DNA of 64,000 nucleotides from Nymphaea colorata (lineage: Eukaryota; Streptophyta; Magnoliopsida; Nymphaeales; Nymphaeaceae), in assembly GCF_008831285.2 (NCBI RefSeq), contig NC_045147.1, forward strand, positions 13,494,854-13,558,853, read 5' to 3'. Below the pieces are notes generated by a model, which was not told the DNA's origin, did no database searches, and saw only the letters and a list, made by a program, of their open reading frames with translations. Of the stretch, positions 21,340-32,800 are shown one piece after another. The position numbers and the translations under genes were made by a program. Every line of letters begins with the position of its first letter. Within the stretch, counting starts at the first letter, position 1.

Positions 21340-22782
21340 ATGGAAGCTTCGGGTTCTCACAGTGCACATATAATTGAAATCAATAGGGAGATCCATGCAA
21401 GAAAGCCAACCCAACTGGGAAACAAGAGTTGTGGAGGTGCTGCAACATGTGGTTTTTCAGACAGTGCGAGTGGTGGCAGCAATGCAGAAGAGCGACAGGC
21501 CTCCATGAAGAAACTTTGGAGGGTCGCAGTGCTTTGTATTATTTTCATGGCCATAGAAGTAGTTGGTGGCATTAAGGCCAATAGTTTAGCCATATTGACT
21601 GATGCAGCACACCTGTTATCAGATGTTACGGCCTTTGGCATCTCACTTTTTTCCTTGTGGGCATCAGGTTGGGAAGCTACACCTCAACAAAGCTATGGTT
21701 TTTTCCGCATTGAAATTCTGGGAACTCTAGTCTCCATACAGCTGATTTGGCTTCTTACGGGTATTCTTGTTTTTGAAGCCATACATCGAATTGTACATGA
21801 TAGTGGTGATGTTGAAGGTTCTTTGATGTTTGCTGTTGCTTTCTTTGGATTAATTGTGAATATCATCATGGCTCTTGTGCTGGGCCATGATCATGGCCAT
21901 GGCCATGGACATGGAGGTCATGGCCATGGATCTGGAGGTCATGGCCATGTTCATGATCATGACCATGGTCGTATTGTCAATATGCATCATGATCTAGGTC
22001 ACTCCGTGCATGAGGAGAAGAACCACACCAAACATTGTGGAGTTGACACTCAGAATGGGGAAGGCAAACACAATGGAGAACAAGGCAGGCAGGGGATGAG
22101 AGATTGCCATTCGAAGAACATAGAAGTTCATTCTGTGCATGGAGAAGAGCATAAGGCAGAACATCACAACCATGCGAAAGAGCATGGCCACTCAAAGCAC
22201 AAACATGAAGCACAAAGCAAGGGAAGTCCTGTTGATGATGATCAATTGAATAAGCGTTTGCTTAGTCATTCAGAAGATAGCTGTGCTGATACGGTACATA
22301 ATTCTGTGTCTACTGGTAAGTCCAAGCGTTGGAATATCAATGTTCAAGGTGCTTATCTCCACGTACTTGGAGACACTATCCAGAGTATAGGAGTAATGAT
22401 TGGTGGAGCTATCATCTGGTGGAAGCCAGAATGGCGAATCATTGATCTTCTGTGCACTCTTTTCTTCTCTCTCATTGTACTAGCAACAACAATCAAGATG
22501 CTCAGAAATATTCTTGAAGTTTTGATGGAGAGCACGCCAAGGGAGATTGATGCCAGGAGGCTGGAGGAGGGGTTGTGTGAAATGGAGGAGGTCGAGGCTG
22601 TCCATGAGTTGCATATATGGGCGATAACTGTTGGCAAGGTTTTATTGGCATGCCATGTGGAGATAAAACCAGATGCTGATGCTGACCAGGTTCTTGATAA
22701 TGTGATTGGGTACATCCAAAGAGAATATAACATCAGTCATGTTACGATTCAGATTGAGCGATCAACAGCACATTCACAGTGA
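21340..22782 (+). CDS. MTP1: Vacuolar zinc transporter MTP1 (CDF family)
   Basis: A single uninterrupted exon encodes 480 residues from [14 protein letters not shown]. An in-frame ATG 9 bases earlier (21331) lies inside the apparent intron acceptor (ATGTTTCAG|ATG), so 21340 is preferred. This is a cation diffusion facilitator: six membrane segments with the Zn-binding H-x3-D pairs H91-D95 (AHLLSD, TM2) and H341-D345 (HVLGD, TM5), a short Cys-containing N-terminus ([10 protein letters not shown]), and a C-terminal cytosolic domain with [16 protein letters not shown]. Between TM4 and TM5 is a loop of about 150 residues (182-330) with about 32 histidines, including [13 protein letters not shown]. 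Family proteins exchange Zn2+ for H+ at the tonoplast. Arabidopsis MTP1 is about 400 residues, and the extra length here is in the His loop. An intronless CDS is usual for this gene. Confidence 0.95.
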   Translation: MEASGSHSAHIIEINREIHARKPTQLGNKSCGGAATCGFSDSASGGSNAEERQASMKKLWRVAVLCIIFMAIEVVGGIKANSLAILTDAAHLLSDVTAFGISLFSLWASGWEATPQQSYGFFRIEILGTLVSIQLIWLLTGILVFEAIHRIVHDSGDVEGSLMFAVAFFGLIVNIIMALVLGHDHGHGHGHGGHGHGSGGHGHVHDHDHGRIVNMHHDLGHSVHEEKNHTKHCGVDTQNGEGKHNGEQGRQGMRDCHSKNIEVHSVHGEEHKAEHHNHAKEHGHSKHKHEAQSKGSPVDDDQLNKRLLSHSEDSCADTVHNSVSTGKSKRWNINVQGAYLHVLGDTIQSIGVMIGGAIIWWKPEWRIIDLLCTLFFSLIVLATTIKMLRNILEVLMESTPREIDARRLEEGLCEMEEVEAVHELHIWAITVGKVLLACHVEIKPDADADQVLDNVIGYIQREYNISHVTIQIERSTAHSQ

Positions 22783-23158
22783 CTGATGATGCTAAAGATG
22801 TCCAGGTGGCTTTTATTTTCAGCGGAACTGTTAGGCCCCATCTTTGTTCTCTTCGGACATGGTTTTGACCCGTTATATAACAAACAGTTTCACAGTATAA
22901 TTGTGGTAATTGGATAGATAACCTCTTTTAAAATTGAAGTTTATTTTTCAAAATATAGGGCGAGTGTGATTCTAGGACAATGTGTGAAAGTTTTTGCGCC
23001 GTTCAATTGTGTGGGATTTCCAGAACTTGAGCTTGGGACATGCCAAGCAGAAAGAGGGGAGAAAAGGACCCAGTGATATAGGAGCTTGAGATTCTGTTCT
23101 TGTGATACCTAATGTTCAAGAATAGAGTATGTGCTGGACGAGTTGATCTTTAATCCTT

Positions 23159-23198
23159 TGGGGGGGGGGGGGGGGAGAGAGAGAGAGAGAGAGAGAGA
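23159..23198. repeat. G-run plus (GA)n microsatellite
   Basis: About 17 consecutive G residues pass straight into about 11 GA units, just downstream of MTP1. Confidence 0.95.
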
Positions 23199-23965
23199 TC
23201 TTGGAATATGTCACGACAGCCCAGTGTATCTTGTTGCTGCAGACTGCAATTATAGAGCCTTGTAAGTGGCCATAATTGCCCTCTTCCTAACAACTGTCTT
23301 TGTTTTTCTCTGTTACCACCTCAACATGTGATTCTGCATTTCTAGTGTGCTATGCAAAAGCTCCACTTACAGCTTAACAACACTGTGTAAAGGCAGAAAA
23401 TAGAACAGCATTCATTTTCTTCACCTTGTGTAGGTGGTCCAAGGATGGAGGTTTCATGAGCTGCAGATATTCTGTCCTCTGTGATACCGCCCTTGAGGGG
23501 TCCAGGAAGTGCATTCTGAAGCTTTCCCATTTTCATCTTTCCTTGTTGTAAACCTTGGGTAGCCTAATGCTATTTGTGTTTTACCACGCTGTGCACAAGC
23601 CACAATCTGGTTGTGGTGTGCTCACAAGGTAGACGGGTTGTCGCACAATGTGGGAAGTTAGTCTCGACCTATTGGGTGTTGGAGCAAGTGAAGGGGAAGT
23701 AGTAATCTTGTGTATTAGGAAGCAGGTTGAAAGAGCTTAGGCCTAAATAAACCACTAACAATTTTAAGCACAATGGAAGCCTTCTTCAGTTGGATAGGTG
23801 GTGAACTTCAAAAAGCAAAAGGAGTTTCATAGACAGTTGGTTTGAGGGTGTAGGCCTAACGCCACCCCTGGAAGGAGGTGTGCTCCTACCAATGAAAAGT
23901 TGGAACCATTTCTAAGAGTAGTTTTGAAAGTAGAAAAGGTTCTCCAAAACTTTTAGATAGGAAAG

Positions 23966-23968
<3 letters not shown>

Positions 23969-24021
<53 letters not shown>
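23969..24021. repeat. (GA)n microsatellite
   Basis: About 26 uninterrupted GA units between the convergent MTP1 and bHLH genes. Confidence 0.95.
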
Positions 24022-24022
<1 letters not shown>

Positions 24023-24288
24023 ATAATTAGAATATATACATTAAGAAACAGCATAAAGTAAGAAGTGCTTGTCCAAGAGTAGTGAAGGAAGGGAAAGAAT
24101 GGGTAGATACATAGAAAGTGTTCTTCAAGTTGAAAGAGAAGAGTTGGCCTGCCTTTTGCAATATCAATGATGGTCTCCGTTGTAATTCCCTTTCTCATGC
24201 TAGAAGCTACATCATTAGCCTTTTCATCTCCCCCGAGAGATCAGATCAATTTCACCAGCAACGCAGGCACTTATCAGTGTCGATGTAA

Positions 24289-27200
24289 TTAACTAAAGAT
24301 CTGCTGAACAGCCACTGTGATCTCATCTGCCGACCCGAGGCTGCACCCTTCCCCAATCTGCGAAGCATATTAATCTCTTTTTAAGTAAATAAATAAATAA
24401 ATAATAAATGTATTTTATGTGCGAGGCACACACACGTACTTACACGCGCACCACCGCAATCACAACTTTCGTAAGAAATGCTTCTCTTGATATATTTGGC
24501 ATTGTTTATTTACCAAAAAAACATGCTTACGATCAAGTAATTTATTGATTTACAGCTTCAAGAAAGGACAAACAATTGCCAAAACTATTTATCCTAAATG
24601 GATGACCAGTTTCAGGTGTTGTGAGTGTGGGATTGTCTAGGTCATTTAGTAACCACAATCGAAATATATAATAAAAAGAGTTACTTGAGCGAGTCAATAA
24701 ACCTTCTAGAGTGTCAAATATTTTAAACGATCATTTTTTGGTTTTATAGAACTGAAAAAAAGAGAAACTTCGCAATTAGCAACAAGCAAATCTGATTTTG
24801 ATAGGCATATCGTTGCTTCAAATTGAATTATTGCAAATGTTTAAATCCTCTCATTATTTTCACTAGAAAAACAGTTCAACATATGATTTTCAGTTATAGA
24901 GTGTCTTCATGCTCCACTGACACCCACCCAATATGTTCCAAGTACAAATACTCCAAATAAACAGAAGGATTGGCTCTAAACTTTCAAGTTGCAGGAGTTG
25001 TAAAGTTCACACTCTGGGCATGCTTCTCTTGACGAGTCCGGGAATCAAAGAAGGAAGCAGAAGTTTCTGGCTGAGGGGCATTATTGATGCATAAAATTTT
25101 TTTAAGGGGCAGCCACATATAAATAAAGATACGACTATGAGCTATCAATGTCGAAAATAATCAAGTTTTTATGGGCGGATGTGGGCAATTTGCCCACACT
25201 GCGTCCACCGCCGACGGCAATGACAAACTGTACTTGTGAGCAAACAAGGGGCATCCAAGGTCTTATATCAGGACAACAAGAGTTATAAACATTACGGCTG
25301 CTTGATCAAATGGTTGGAAAGTTGATTAGAAAGGAAAGGAAAGAGAGTCGCTGGTTTCTCTCGCCACGAAATGAAACGAAAATCCAATTCTCTCTCCAAT
25401 AACAAAACAAAAGAACGATAAGGAAGCGCAGAAAAAGAAAGGTGGAAGATGGGTAGACAATGAATTGCACCTTGAGGTTGAAGGAGTAGAACACGGAGCC
25501 ATTGGCAGTGGTGACATTGAGGTGAAGAATTGTGAGGTTGAGCTGTTCGAGCATGGAGATGGCCTTAAGGAGCTGTCCTGGCCGTTGGCCGCACCGGACT
25601 TTGACGTTTGCATGCGTGTGGATGACGGTTACCTCGACGGCTGCCAGAACAGGTCTGCTCTCAGCCATGAGCTCATCTCCTCCTTTCCCATGATCAGTAG
25701 GAGAGTCCTCCATGAGGTTCTTGCACTTGGTGCTTGAGGTGTAGGCCGTCGTATGCTCGGGTGACATGAAGGAGCAGCCATCAAAAGGAATGGCGGCCGC
25801 CGGACTCTGGTGCAGTTCCTGAACATCACATTGTTTTCTTCTCTTTCGCGCTTGAAGTGTCTGAAGCAGCTGCTCTAGTTCCTTCACAAAATCGATTGCG
25901 CCGCCTATAATCGAAGCCTGATCTCCCTAATAACGAACAAACATTCAAACAAATAACTAAGAGCAAACTCGATACATTTACACACCATTGTTGAAGTTTT
26001 TTAATATTTTAGCATTGTTTTTTCTTTTCCTAGAGAAATTTTTCATTTAAAAGCCATATGTTTGTCATAATCCCAGAGAAGGCCTCATACTTCTCATTTT
26101 CTGCTGCAGGCCTCACTTTGGCCAACAGCTGGCAAGTACAGGCGAGCCTCTTTTCCATTATTCCGCAAGCATAGTTAAAAAGATAGGTCGGTCTGGATGA
26201 AATAACAGTCACACTCTTTTTTCAAAAGTTAAAGACAAAAATTTCATTTCGAAAAGACATTATAAAGTTCCAAATGTCCTGAACTAATCTGTGGTTTAAC
26301 TGCTTCACTAGCTAGCTAGGCCTAGGAAAGGAGAAACATAATAATGATTTGAAGTCCTAGTAATTTTTTTTTTCAAGGGACTTTTTCTTAGAGTGATACC
26401 TCTTTGTAAGTTAACTACCAAAATCCACTTAAGAAAGTATTACGAAGCAATAAGTAGTAAACAATACAAAGAGACGCAATGCGGATCCTAAGTCTAAGGT
26501 CATAAATCAGTCCCGCAGCCACTTGCACAAAGAACTTCTTGTCTTCAAAATAGATGTTGTTTTCACGAACATGAATATCAAAGTTTTTACTATGCTGCCC
26601 ATGAGATCTTCCGCTTGGTCTTGTTTCCTATGCATTCAAATGAGTAACCCAAAGTTTTTGAAGGTTAACTATAAACAAGGGCGGAGGCATGTGTTGGTTA
26701 TGTGTGGGCAATTACCCACCCACATAGGCCTCAACAAACTTCTTATTTTTATACTGATAATATTTTTGAATGATTGTTCTCATTCATATATTGATAACAA
26801 ACATTTAAAATTTTTATACCTAGTATTCTTTATTCCTTATCTACAATTCTCTAGCTCCTCCTTACTAAAAACTATGTCACTGTCAAGTCAAGTAGGGAGA
26901 CCTCAAGGAAAATTCATGTGATCTTTAATTTGTGGATAGAAAATGTCACCACCTATCTCAAGTTTGGAGTCTCTCCACATGGGTTCACGTGCCCTTCTCC
27001 ACAAGCCACGACATGAGATTTACAAGGCTGGGAAATACCCATGAAGTTACTTTAGGCCACGGAACGGTCACTATGATTTTGAACAGACAAAGACCTACAC
27101 CACCCAATTCTCAAAAACCAGTTAATAAATAGGAAAAAAACAAATGAACTTGCTCAATGAAACTTAAATATTTGAAAGAAAACGAGGTTTGTTTGTACAT

Positions 27201-28628
27201 GAATTTTCGCCAAATGGGCGTTCATCTCCTTTATCGACAGGGCGCCTGTTGATACAACCCCTGAAGTCACCTCATCACGAAAGTGTATGTGTACCAACTT
27301 CCACCTTTTGCATGAAAATATACATGCCTAACTTCGAGTTTGTGACAGAGCTGGGACTTCTATCGTTAGTTTCTGCTTACCAACTTAATGATTTTCACGA
27401 ATCATGAAGCCTTGAATGGCTAAATGATGGTTACTTTCTTTTCTCTTTAAATGTGGCTTCATCAGTCGGTACATATGTTTCAGCTTACTAAGTCATTCAA
27501 TTCATGCTGCTGGAACATTAATACAGTAACAAGTGGTGATTCAATCTGAATTCTTGTGATCTTGTCCACCGATAATCTTAAAGATTACCAACTTTTTAAA
27601 AGATAAAACTCCAGATCGACCGCCAACTAACAAGTGGAATGAGAGTAAGACCAGAATGGCAGGGCTGAATCTTGATGTAAGCCCTTCCTTCTCGTCAATC
27701 AAGTGTTACGCAAGGGTGAGAAGGAAAAGATGCAGAGGAGTTGTGATTTGCATACCCTGTGGATGAAGGAAGGAGGCATGAGAGCCCTGAGGACATTGAG
27801 GTGTTCATTCATCTGCTTCCTCCTGTTGCGCTCCACTGCAATGTGTGTCATCCTCTGGCTCTCCATCTCTTCCCTGTTCTTGCTCGGCCTGGAACGCTTC
27901 CTCCTCCTCCTCTTCTCCCTCACCGCGTCCGGCTCGGTCTCCATCTGCCGAATCGAACCGTGTAGCGGCGGAGACGAACCGGGCAGTACCCCGTCCTCAA
28001 ATCTATCCATGGGCCCTGCTTCTCCGTTCCCCTCATCCCTGCTTTTCGCTTTCTCCTTCGCCTCGGATTTCATCGGTGACTGCGACTCCGAAGCGTTCGT
28101 GACGCAGCTTTCGAGCTCCACGGCTCGAACTCTGGCCTCCATTGAGCACTGCTGCTGCTGCTGCTGCTGGAGGCTGAACAAGAAGAAGTTTGGCTCGGTG
28201 GGGAGCAATGTGGTGGAGAGTCGATCCCTCCCACCTTCCAGCATCTGGAGGAATGCCGTGCTCGGCGTCCCGTCTCCGACCCGCAGCGACTCTGTACTGA
28301 GAATGGGCGCCCATCCTCCACGGTAGCTGGAGTCCCGAGCAAGGCCTCCCTCATAGTAGCACTGCACATACTCGTACAGATCTTCAAATGTCTGTTGAAA
28401 CCAAATATAGAATGAGGTCTAGACTCAGCACAACGAGCACCACCATCATCTTAGCGACATTCTCAGGCCATTCCTATCAGATAAATAAGCAGAAGGGACT
28501 ACATGCGCATATATTGCGAGTAAAATATGCAAGTAAATGCAGAGTTCCCAATATGCATTGATGAATGAAAGTTGGTCACAGAGGAAGCTTACGCAAGGAT
28601 TGATGATGGGTCCTTGAGGACTCTCCAT
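24289..28628 (-). CDS. Group Ia bHLH transcription factor, bHLH67-like
   Basis: Four exons read on the minus strand: 28628-28593, 28391-27756, 25926-25471 and 24357-24289, all phase 0 with GT/AG introns, giving 398 residues. The N-terminus [12 protein letters not shown] and the block FLQMLEGG...EPNFF resemble Arabidopsis bHLH67. A polyglutamine run of 7 follows. The basic region (about 189-203, [15 protein letters not shown]) has the H-E-R trio H195, E199, R203 for E-box (CANNTG) binding. The helix-loop-helix crosses the exon 2/3 junction ([23 protein letters not shown]). The C-terminal part holds an ACT-like domain ([42 protein letters not shown]) and ends in the 23-codon last exon ([10 protein letters not shown], then FS and stop). 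Group Ia includes SPCH, MUTE and FAMA (stomatal lineage). This one sits nearer the bHLH57/67/70 side, so a stomatal role is only possible. The ATG at 28628 is the first in frame. Confidence 0.88.
25180..25198. repeat. Dispersed palindromic repeat core, copy 1
   Basis: TGTGGGCAATTTGCCCACA inside intron 3 of the bHLH gene, preceded by GGGCGGA. Confidence 0.8.
26680..26725. repeat. Dispersed palindromic repeat core, copy 2
   Basis: GGGCGGAGGCATGTG followed by GTGTGGGCAATTACCCACC, inside intron 2 of the bHLH gene. The downstream AT-rich sequence is similar in character to that after copy 3. Confidence 0.7.
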
Positions 28629-29640
28629 GGGGAGCAGATGCCCTGCTTCTTTCAATTGACTGGTCTCCTCACGCCTTTAATTCCTTGCAAACATTCTGAT
28701 CTTCTGTAGAGCTCACTTGCAATTAATAATGGTGGCAGCAGGACAAGCAGTAAGACCCCATGGACCCCTCCTCTCTCTCTTACCCTCAGTGTATGGTACC
28801 CTTTTGTTTCTTTTTCTGTCTATTGTGGTAGAACAAGGCCAGTATGTAGCGCCTTGGTGCTTTCGATGAGGATGGGGTATTCTTTGTCCTTGGAATGATT
28901 TGGTGTGGCTGTAAGAAGGGGAGGAGGGGAAGAGAGGGAAGCTGGAGAAACCATTAGAACTGCAAAGGAAGAAGAGAGATGCAGGGCGTTTTGAATTTTG
29001 AAGGAGAAAGCAGAAAAAGGAAAAAAAAAGGGTGTTATCTATTACAGCATATATGGGCAAAAATTTTGTTCAGGATCCAACCTTTTGCTTCTAATCTTCG
29101 AAATGGTTCTCATGGTTATAGATTTCTTGATCTCGATTGCTGGTTTTCTCAAAGACTGCCTAAAAGTGACCTAGTTTTATCCCAGTTCAACTGATGACAG
29201 TACCATTATCAACTAGGGGAAAAGCTAAGATGATTTTTTGCTTTCTTTTGACTGCATTATTTTTTCTGCTAAAAGAGCCTTCTCTATGGCAGCTTAAGAA
29301 CTCATATAGCTCAGTTTAAGAATTTCTGAGACATTAGGGTCATTACTCAGATTATAAATGAAACTTGGGAGACTGAAGAAAAGTTTCCTGATACAGGATG
29401 TAGAGATGAAGAATGAAGCACTGAAAAGATAAAATAGAAAATGGCCAGAATTGACAAGGGGTTGTCTGGTTACATGCTTTCCCGCATTATTGACTAGGCA
29501 GATTTGTCCTGAAGTGGTGACACACAGTTGTGGGGATTCCTCTTCCCCAAGTGTAACAGCACAAATTCTTGGGCTCTCTGCCCAGGATCATCTCATGCTT
29601 TTCTCATTCTAAATTCAGGTTTTAAAAACCAACCTAGTAA

Positions 29641-29657
29641 TCTCTCTCTCTCTCTCT

Positions 29658-29710
<53 letters not shown>
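29641..29710. repeat. Compound (CT)n-(TA)n microsatellite
   Basis: About 10 CT units followed by about 25 TA units. Confidence 0.95.
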
Positions 29711-29713
<3 letters not shown>

Positions 29714-29830
29714 CTCAAAAAGGGCCGTAGAATAGAGACCAGATTCAATAATATTAATATGATATAATTGGTATTTGTTTTCTTCTGATGAATAAGAAGG
29801 ACCTTGACCAAAATATTCCTTTGATGTTCA

Positions 29831-29839
29831 GAGAGAGCG

Positions 29840-29889
<50 letters not shown>
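29831..29889. repeat. (GA)n microsatellite
   Basis: GAGCGAGCGAGA passing into about 23 uninterrupted GA units. It is complementary to the CT run 170 bp upstream. Confidence 0.95.
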
Positions 29890-29891
<2 letters not shown>

Positions 29892-30392
29892 GCTTTGAAC
29901 TTGAAGGTGGTGGCGGGTTGAGTATGGGGCATGGTATGCTTCCTCCATGGGCTGTCATGCTTGAATAATTAGCAACCAGACAATACCAGGCAGAGCTCAT
30001 CGTGGAGAGTGTCCTCTTTTTGAGGCAGAAGCTTCGTCCCGAGGTCCAGCCTCGATCCATGGATTTATGTACATATAATTCTCAGAGAGAAAGAGAGAGA
30101 GAGAGAGAGAGTCTCCTACTAATCGGATTTCAAATTCATCTAGTTGGAATCTGGCAAATGTGAGATCTTATGCCAGCCAGATCCAAATTTTCCTGCAAAA
30201 ATGGGATCTGAGGCCAAGTTTTGAATCTAAATTCGATTACTCAATATGATCGAATCGAAGCTCATCAATTAAGGAGTTGGTCCGACCGGAATCCGGACGG
30301 TTTTACGTAGTTTACATATCAAGCTGTCAACCAGTTCTTTTGGCTTGTGAAGGCTGATCTCATTTTACCAAGTGGTGCTCCTACGACCGGAT

Positions 30393-30657
30393 TGTTGGAG
30401 TTATGGTAGCGGAATGGTGTCCGTGATCAGTTCAGAGTCCGCGCACCTGTGGCGTCTCCGGTCGGTGCGTGAAGAGGCAGCAACAACACCAACTGAAAGG
30501 AAGAAGAGAAACAAGAAAAAGGAAACAGAAGTAGAGATAGGTTATTCGTGGGTTTGTTTCTCGAAGGTGCTGGCTAAGGTAATCTCACAATCAACCCTAA
30601 GTATAAGATCAGCTGGGCTTTTATAAACAGCCTCCCAGGGTTTTCCGATGCCCAACA
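30393..30657 (-). repeat. Candidate solo LTR
   Basis: A 265-bp block bounded by TGTTGG...CCAACA terminal inverted repeats (TG...CA). On the minus strand a TATA box GTTTATAAAAGCCC lies about 40 bp from the start, as in an LTR promoter. No primer-binding site or gag/pol is seen on either side, so a solo LTR is the simplest reading. The adjacent 5-bp flanks (cggat and atagt) do not match, so a target-site duplication is lacking. Confidence 0.42.
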
Positions 30658-32800
30658 ATAGTTACAGTCAAAGAGATTTGTGGTTAGTTTTCTTATGCAA
30701 GTGGGTCCAGGGCTCAAGGCCACTATCCAATAGGAATTGAGTCAGGGAGACTATTGGAAGCCAGCCGGCCTAACTTGAGGCTGGACCAACTAGTTGGTAA
30801 TCAACTCGACCATCATCACTCATCCTGACCAAGCTTTGTCTCCATGCCCACGGCTAGGCGAGCTTATAAGGACCATATGTATCTATTCCCCCTTTGCATG
30901 ACTGGCAATTACTGTAGGCGGCAGTCATGTCCACTAGCAGACCAGCCTGAGATTCCCTTTACAGAAAGCAAAGGGTCCTACGGGTCCCCCCTTCCCCCTC
31001 TTACCTGTCTCACTGTCCATTGCCCCAATATTAGAGGGTATGCTCAGTGACCTTTCAACAATAGGGACAGGTGCCTTCACCATTTCTCTCTCCCCTTCTT
31101 TTCTTTTCTAAATCCACATTCCCTTTCTAAATTTGATCCCAGACAAACTTTCTCAAGTAAAGCTGCACTTTTGCGTCGTGTTTGTTTGTGTGTGCATGAA
31201 TGCGTGTTTGTGTGTGTATACGTGAATATTCAAACCTGCTGAATGTTAGGTGTTACTGGATAGTGAAAAATAAAAAATTCATCACTGGAAACACTTCAAA
31301 CCACTGTTAAAAACACTTAAATTGTCATTGTACTTAAACCGTCACTAATGCCCCTACAACGATTGTTCTCATGTGATAGAAAACAGTTGCTATGTATTTT
31401 TTAGATTCAGATTCAGTTTGGCCTTACCCAGATCTCAGATTGAACTGTTTGGCCTGCTTTTGAAAAAAATTCTGGCTCCTGCTTTTGAAGGTTTATTGTA
31501 CAATGACGATTTATGATTTATAGTGCTTTCAATGATTATATATATATATATATATATATATATGGTTTTGTACTTAGGTTTTTCACAAAAGAAATCATAT
31601 TCTTCTCCTAACTTGCCCAGTTACTGACTTCAATTTGATCCCTAAAAAATAAAGGAAGGTTGGCATTATTAAGTGCATATGATCTCTCAAAATGTGTAGC
31701 TCTTATACGTTATTTTAGATAAAGAGTGGTACAATTCGCTCTATTTAAGAGCTAGCATCTGCGGTCGGTTGTTGGACCTTCAGTTATGTTAATGCCCATG
31801 ATTTTCCCTTTTATATATACCTTTAAACATTAGTGCACTCCAAGGGTGCTTAATCATAGCTATCAAGTTAGTTTGACCGTTTGATCATGACTAGATCTTA
31901 ATATTTTTGAGTTGAAGAACAAGAGGGAGGTCTTTTAATGCACTTAAAAAGGATATACGTTTGATTCTTTGTCTTGAGCTTGGTAATTAGAACGGAACAT
32001 GCTGTTCTAGCGGTACCACATAGAGGACACTCCACATGGCCCGAAAAGGACCCGCGTTTGAATAGGGTGGAACAGGCACTCCGTGCAAATCTTGGAGCAA
32101 CATTTGTTCCATATCGATCGGTTTGCCAAATCGGCCGAACAGCAAAGAACATGATTTTGGGAGCCCGGTGCTTTGCAAGAACGTCATGTTCTTGTATGCT
32201 GTTTGTATGTGCCTGTGGAGGCCCACAGCGCCACGCTACAATCAGGGCACACATTTTTCGATTGGTTTTCCAAAAGTTTACGGCATCCAAACTAGTTAAA
32301 AGTTATGGAAGTCTGATATATAAATCAATTTCTCATGAAAATCTTTTTTTTTGTAGCAGTTATTTGGCCATTTATATGACTATATTCCTTTGAAAATAAA
32401 TTATATGAGGGAGACAGAGAGAATGACTATTTGAATTGAGTAAGAAAAATATTTAGCTCCTATGAAAGTCAAAACCTTCTCTCCATTGACTTATTAAAAG
32501 CATAGCACATGTGAAAATCCAACCAAGATTTCACTCAGCCAATTAGGCAGTATAGCCCTCACGGCATCAAATTATATTGTGGTCTTCAATTCATGGAAGC
32601 TTGAAGCGATTTTAAAATGAAACTAAGATCGAGTGGTCTTACTTCAAGAAGACGGCTGATCAACGTCACCAGGTGCGGCAACCCTGGTGACGTACCCGCG
32701 TCGATGCGATGCGAGTGCTGGTGCGACCCAGATTTGCACTCAACCTGCACCTTATTGATTTCATTTTTTTTAGTTTTTTTTATCAAATTTGATATTATTA
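30658..32800. other. Gene-poor repeat-derived stretch
   Basis: No gene recognised. It contains a (TA)n run (31538-31563), a stretch at 31400-31485 that recurs in diverged form at 42565-42650, and overlapping open frames at 31898-32393 on both strands without any domain. Confidence 0.4.
31538..31563. repeat. (TA)n microsatellite
   Basis: About 13 uninterrupted TA units. Confidence 0.95.

Larger units (their letters stand above)
22783..24288. other. MTP1 3' region and intergenic sequence
   Basis: The MTP1 3'UTR probably extends several hundred bases. A run of about 17 G followed by (GA)n lies at 23159-23198, and a (GA)n run of about 53 bp at 23969-24021. MTP1 and the bHLH gene converge here. 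No gene is seen between them; a minus-strand open frame across the GA run is a simple-repeat artefact. Confidence 0.5.
28629..30392. other. bHLH upstream region
   Basis: 5' flank of the minus-strand bHLH gene. It contains a (CT)n/(TA)n compound microsatellite (29641-29710) and a GA run (29831-29889) but no recognisable gene. No convincing TATA box was identified. Confidence 0.45.

Noticed and set aside
27703..28326. 207-residue plus-strand open frame
   Set aside because: Antisense to bHLH exon 2, whose minus-strand frame carries the bHLH domain; the plus frame has no domain.
29593..30060. 155-residue minus-strand frame
   Set aside because: More than half is Ser-Leu or Ile-Tyr repeats from the (GA)n and (TA)n microsatellites.
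31898..32393. Overlapping 130- and 139-residue frames on opposite strands
   Set aside because: No domain, no splice context, and coding on both strands at once is implausible; probably an old repeat.
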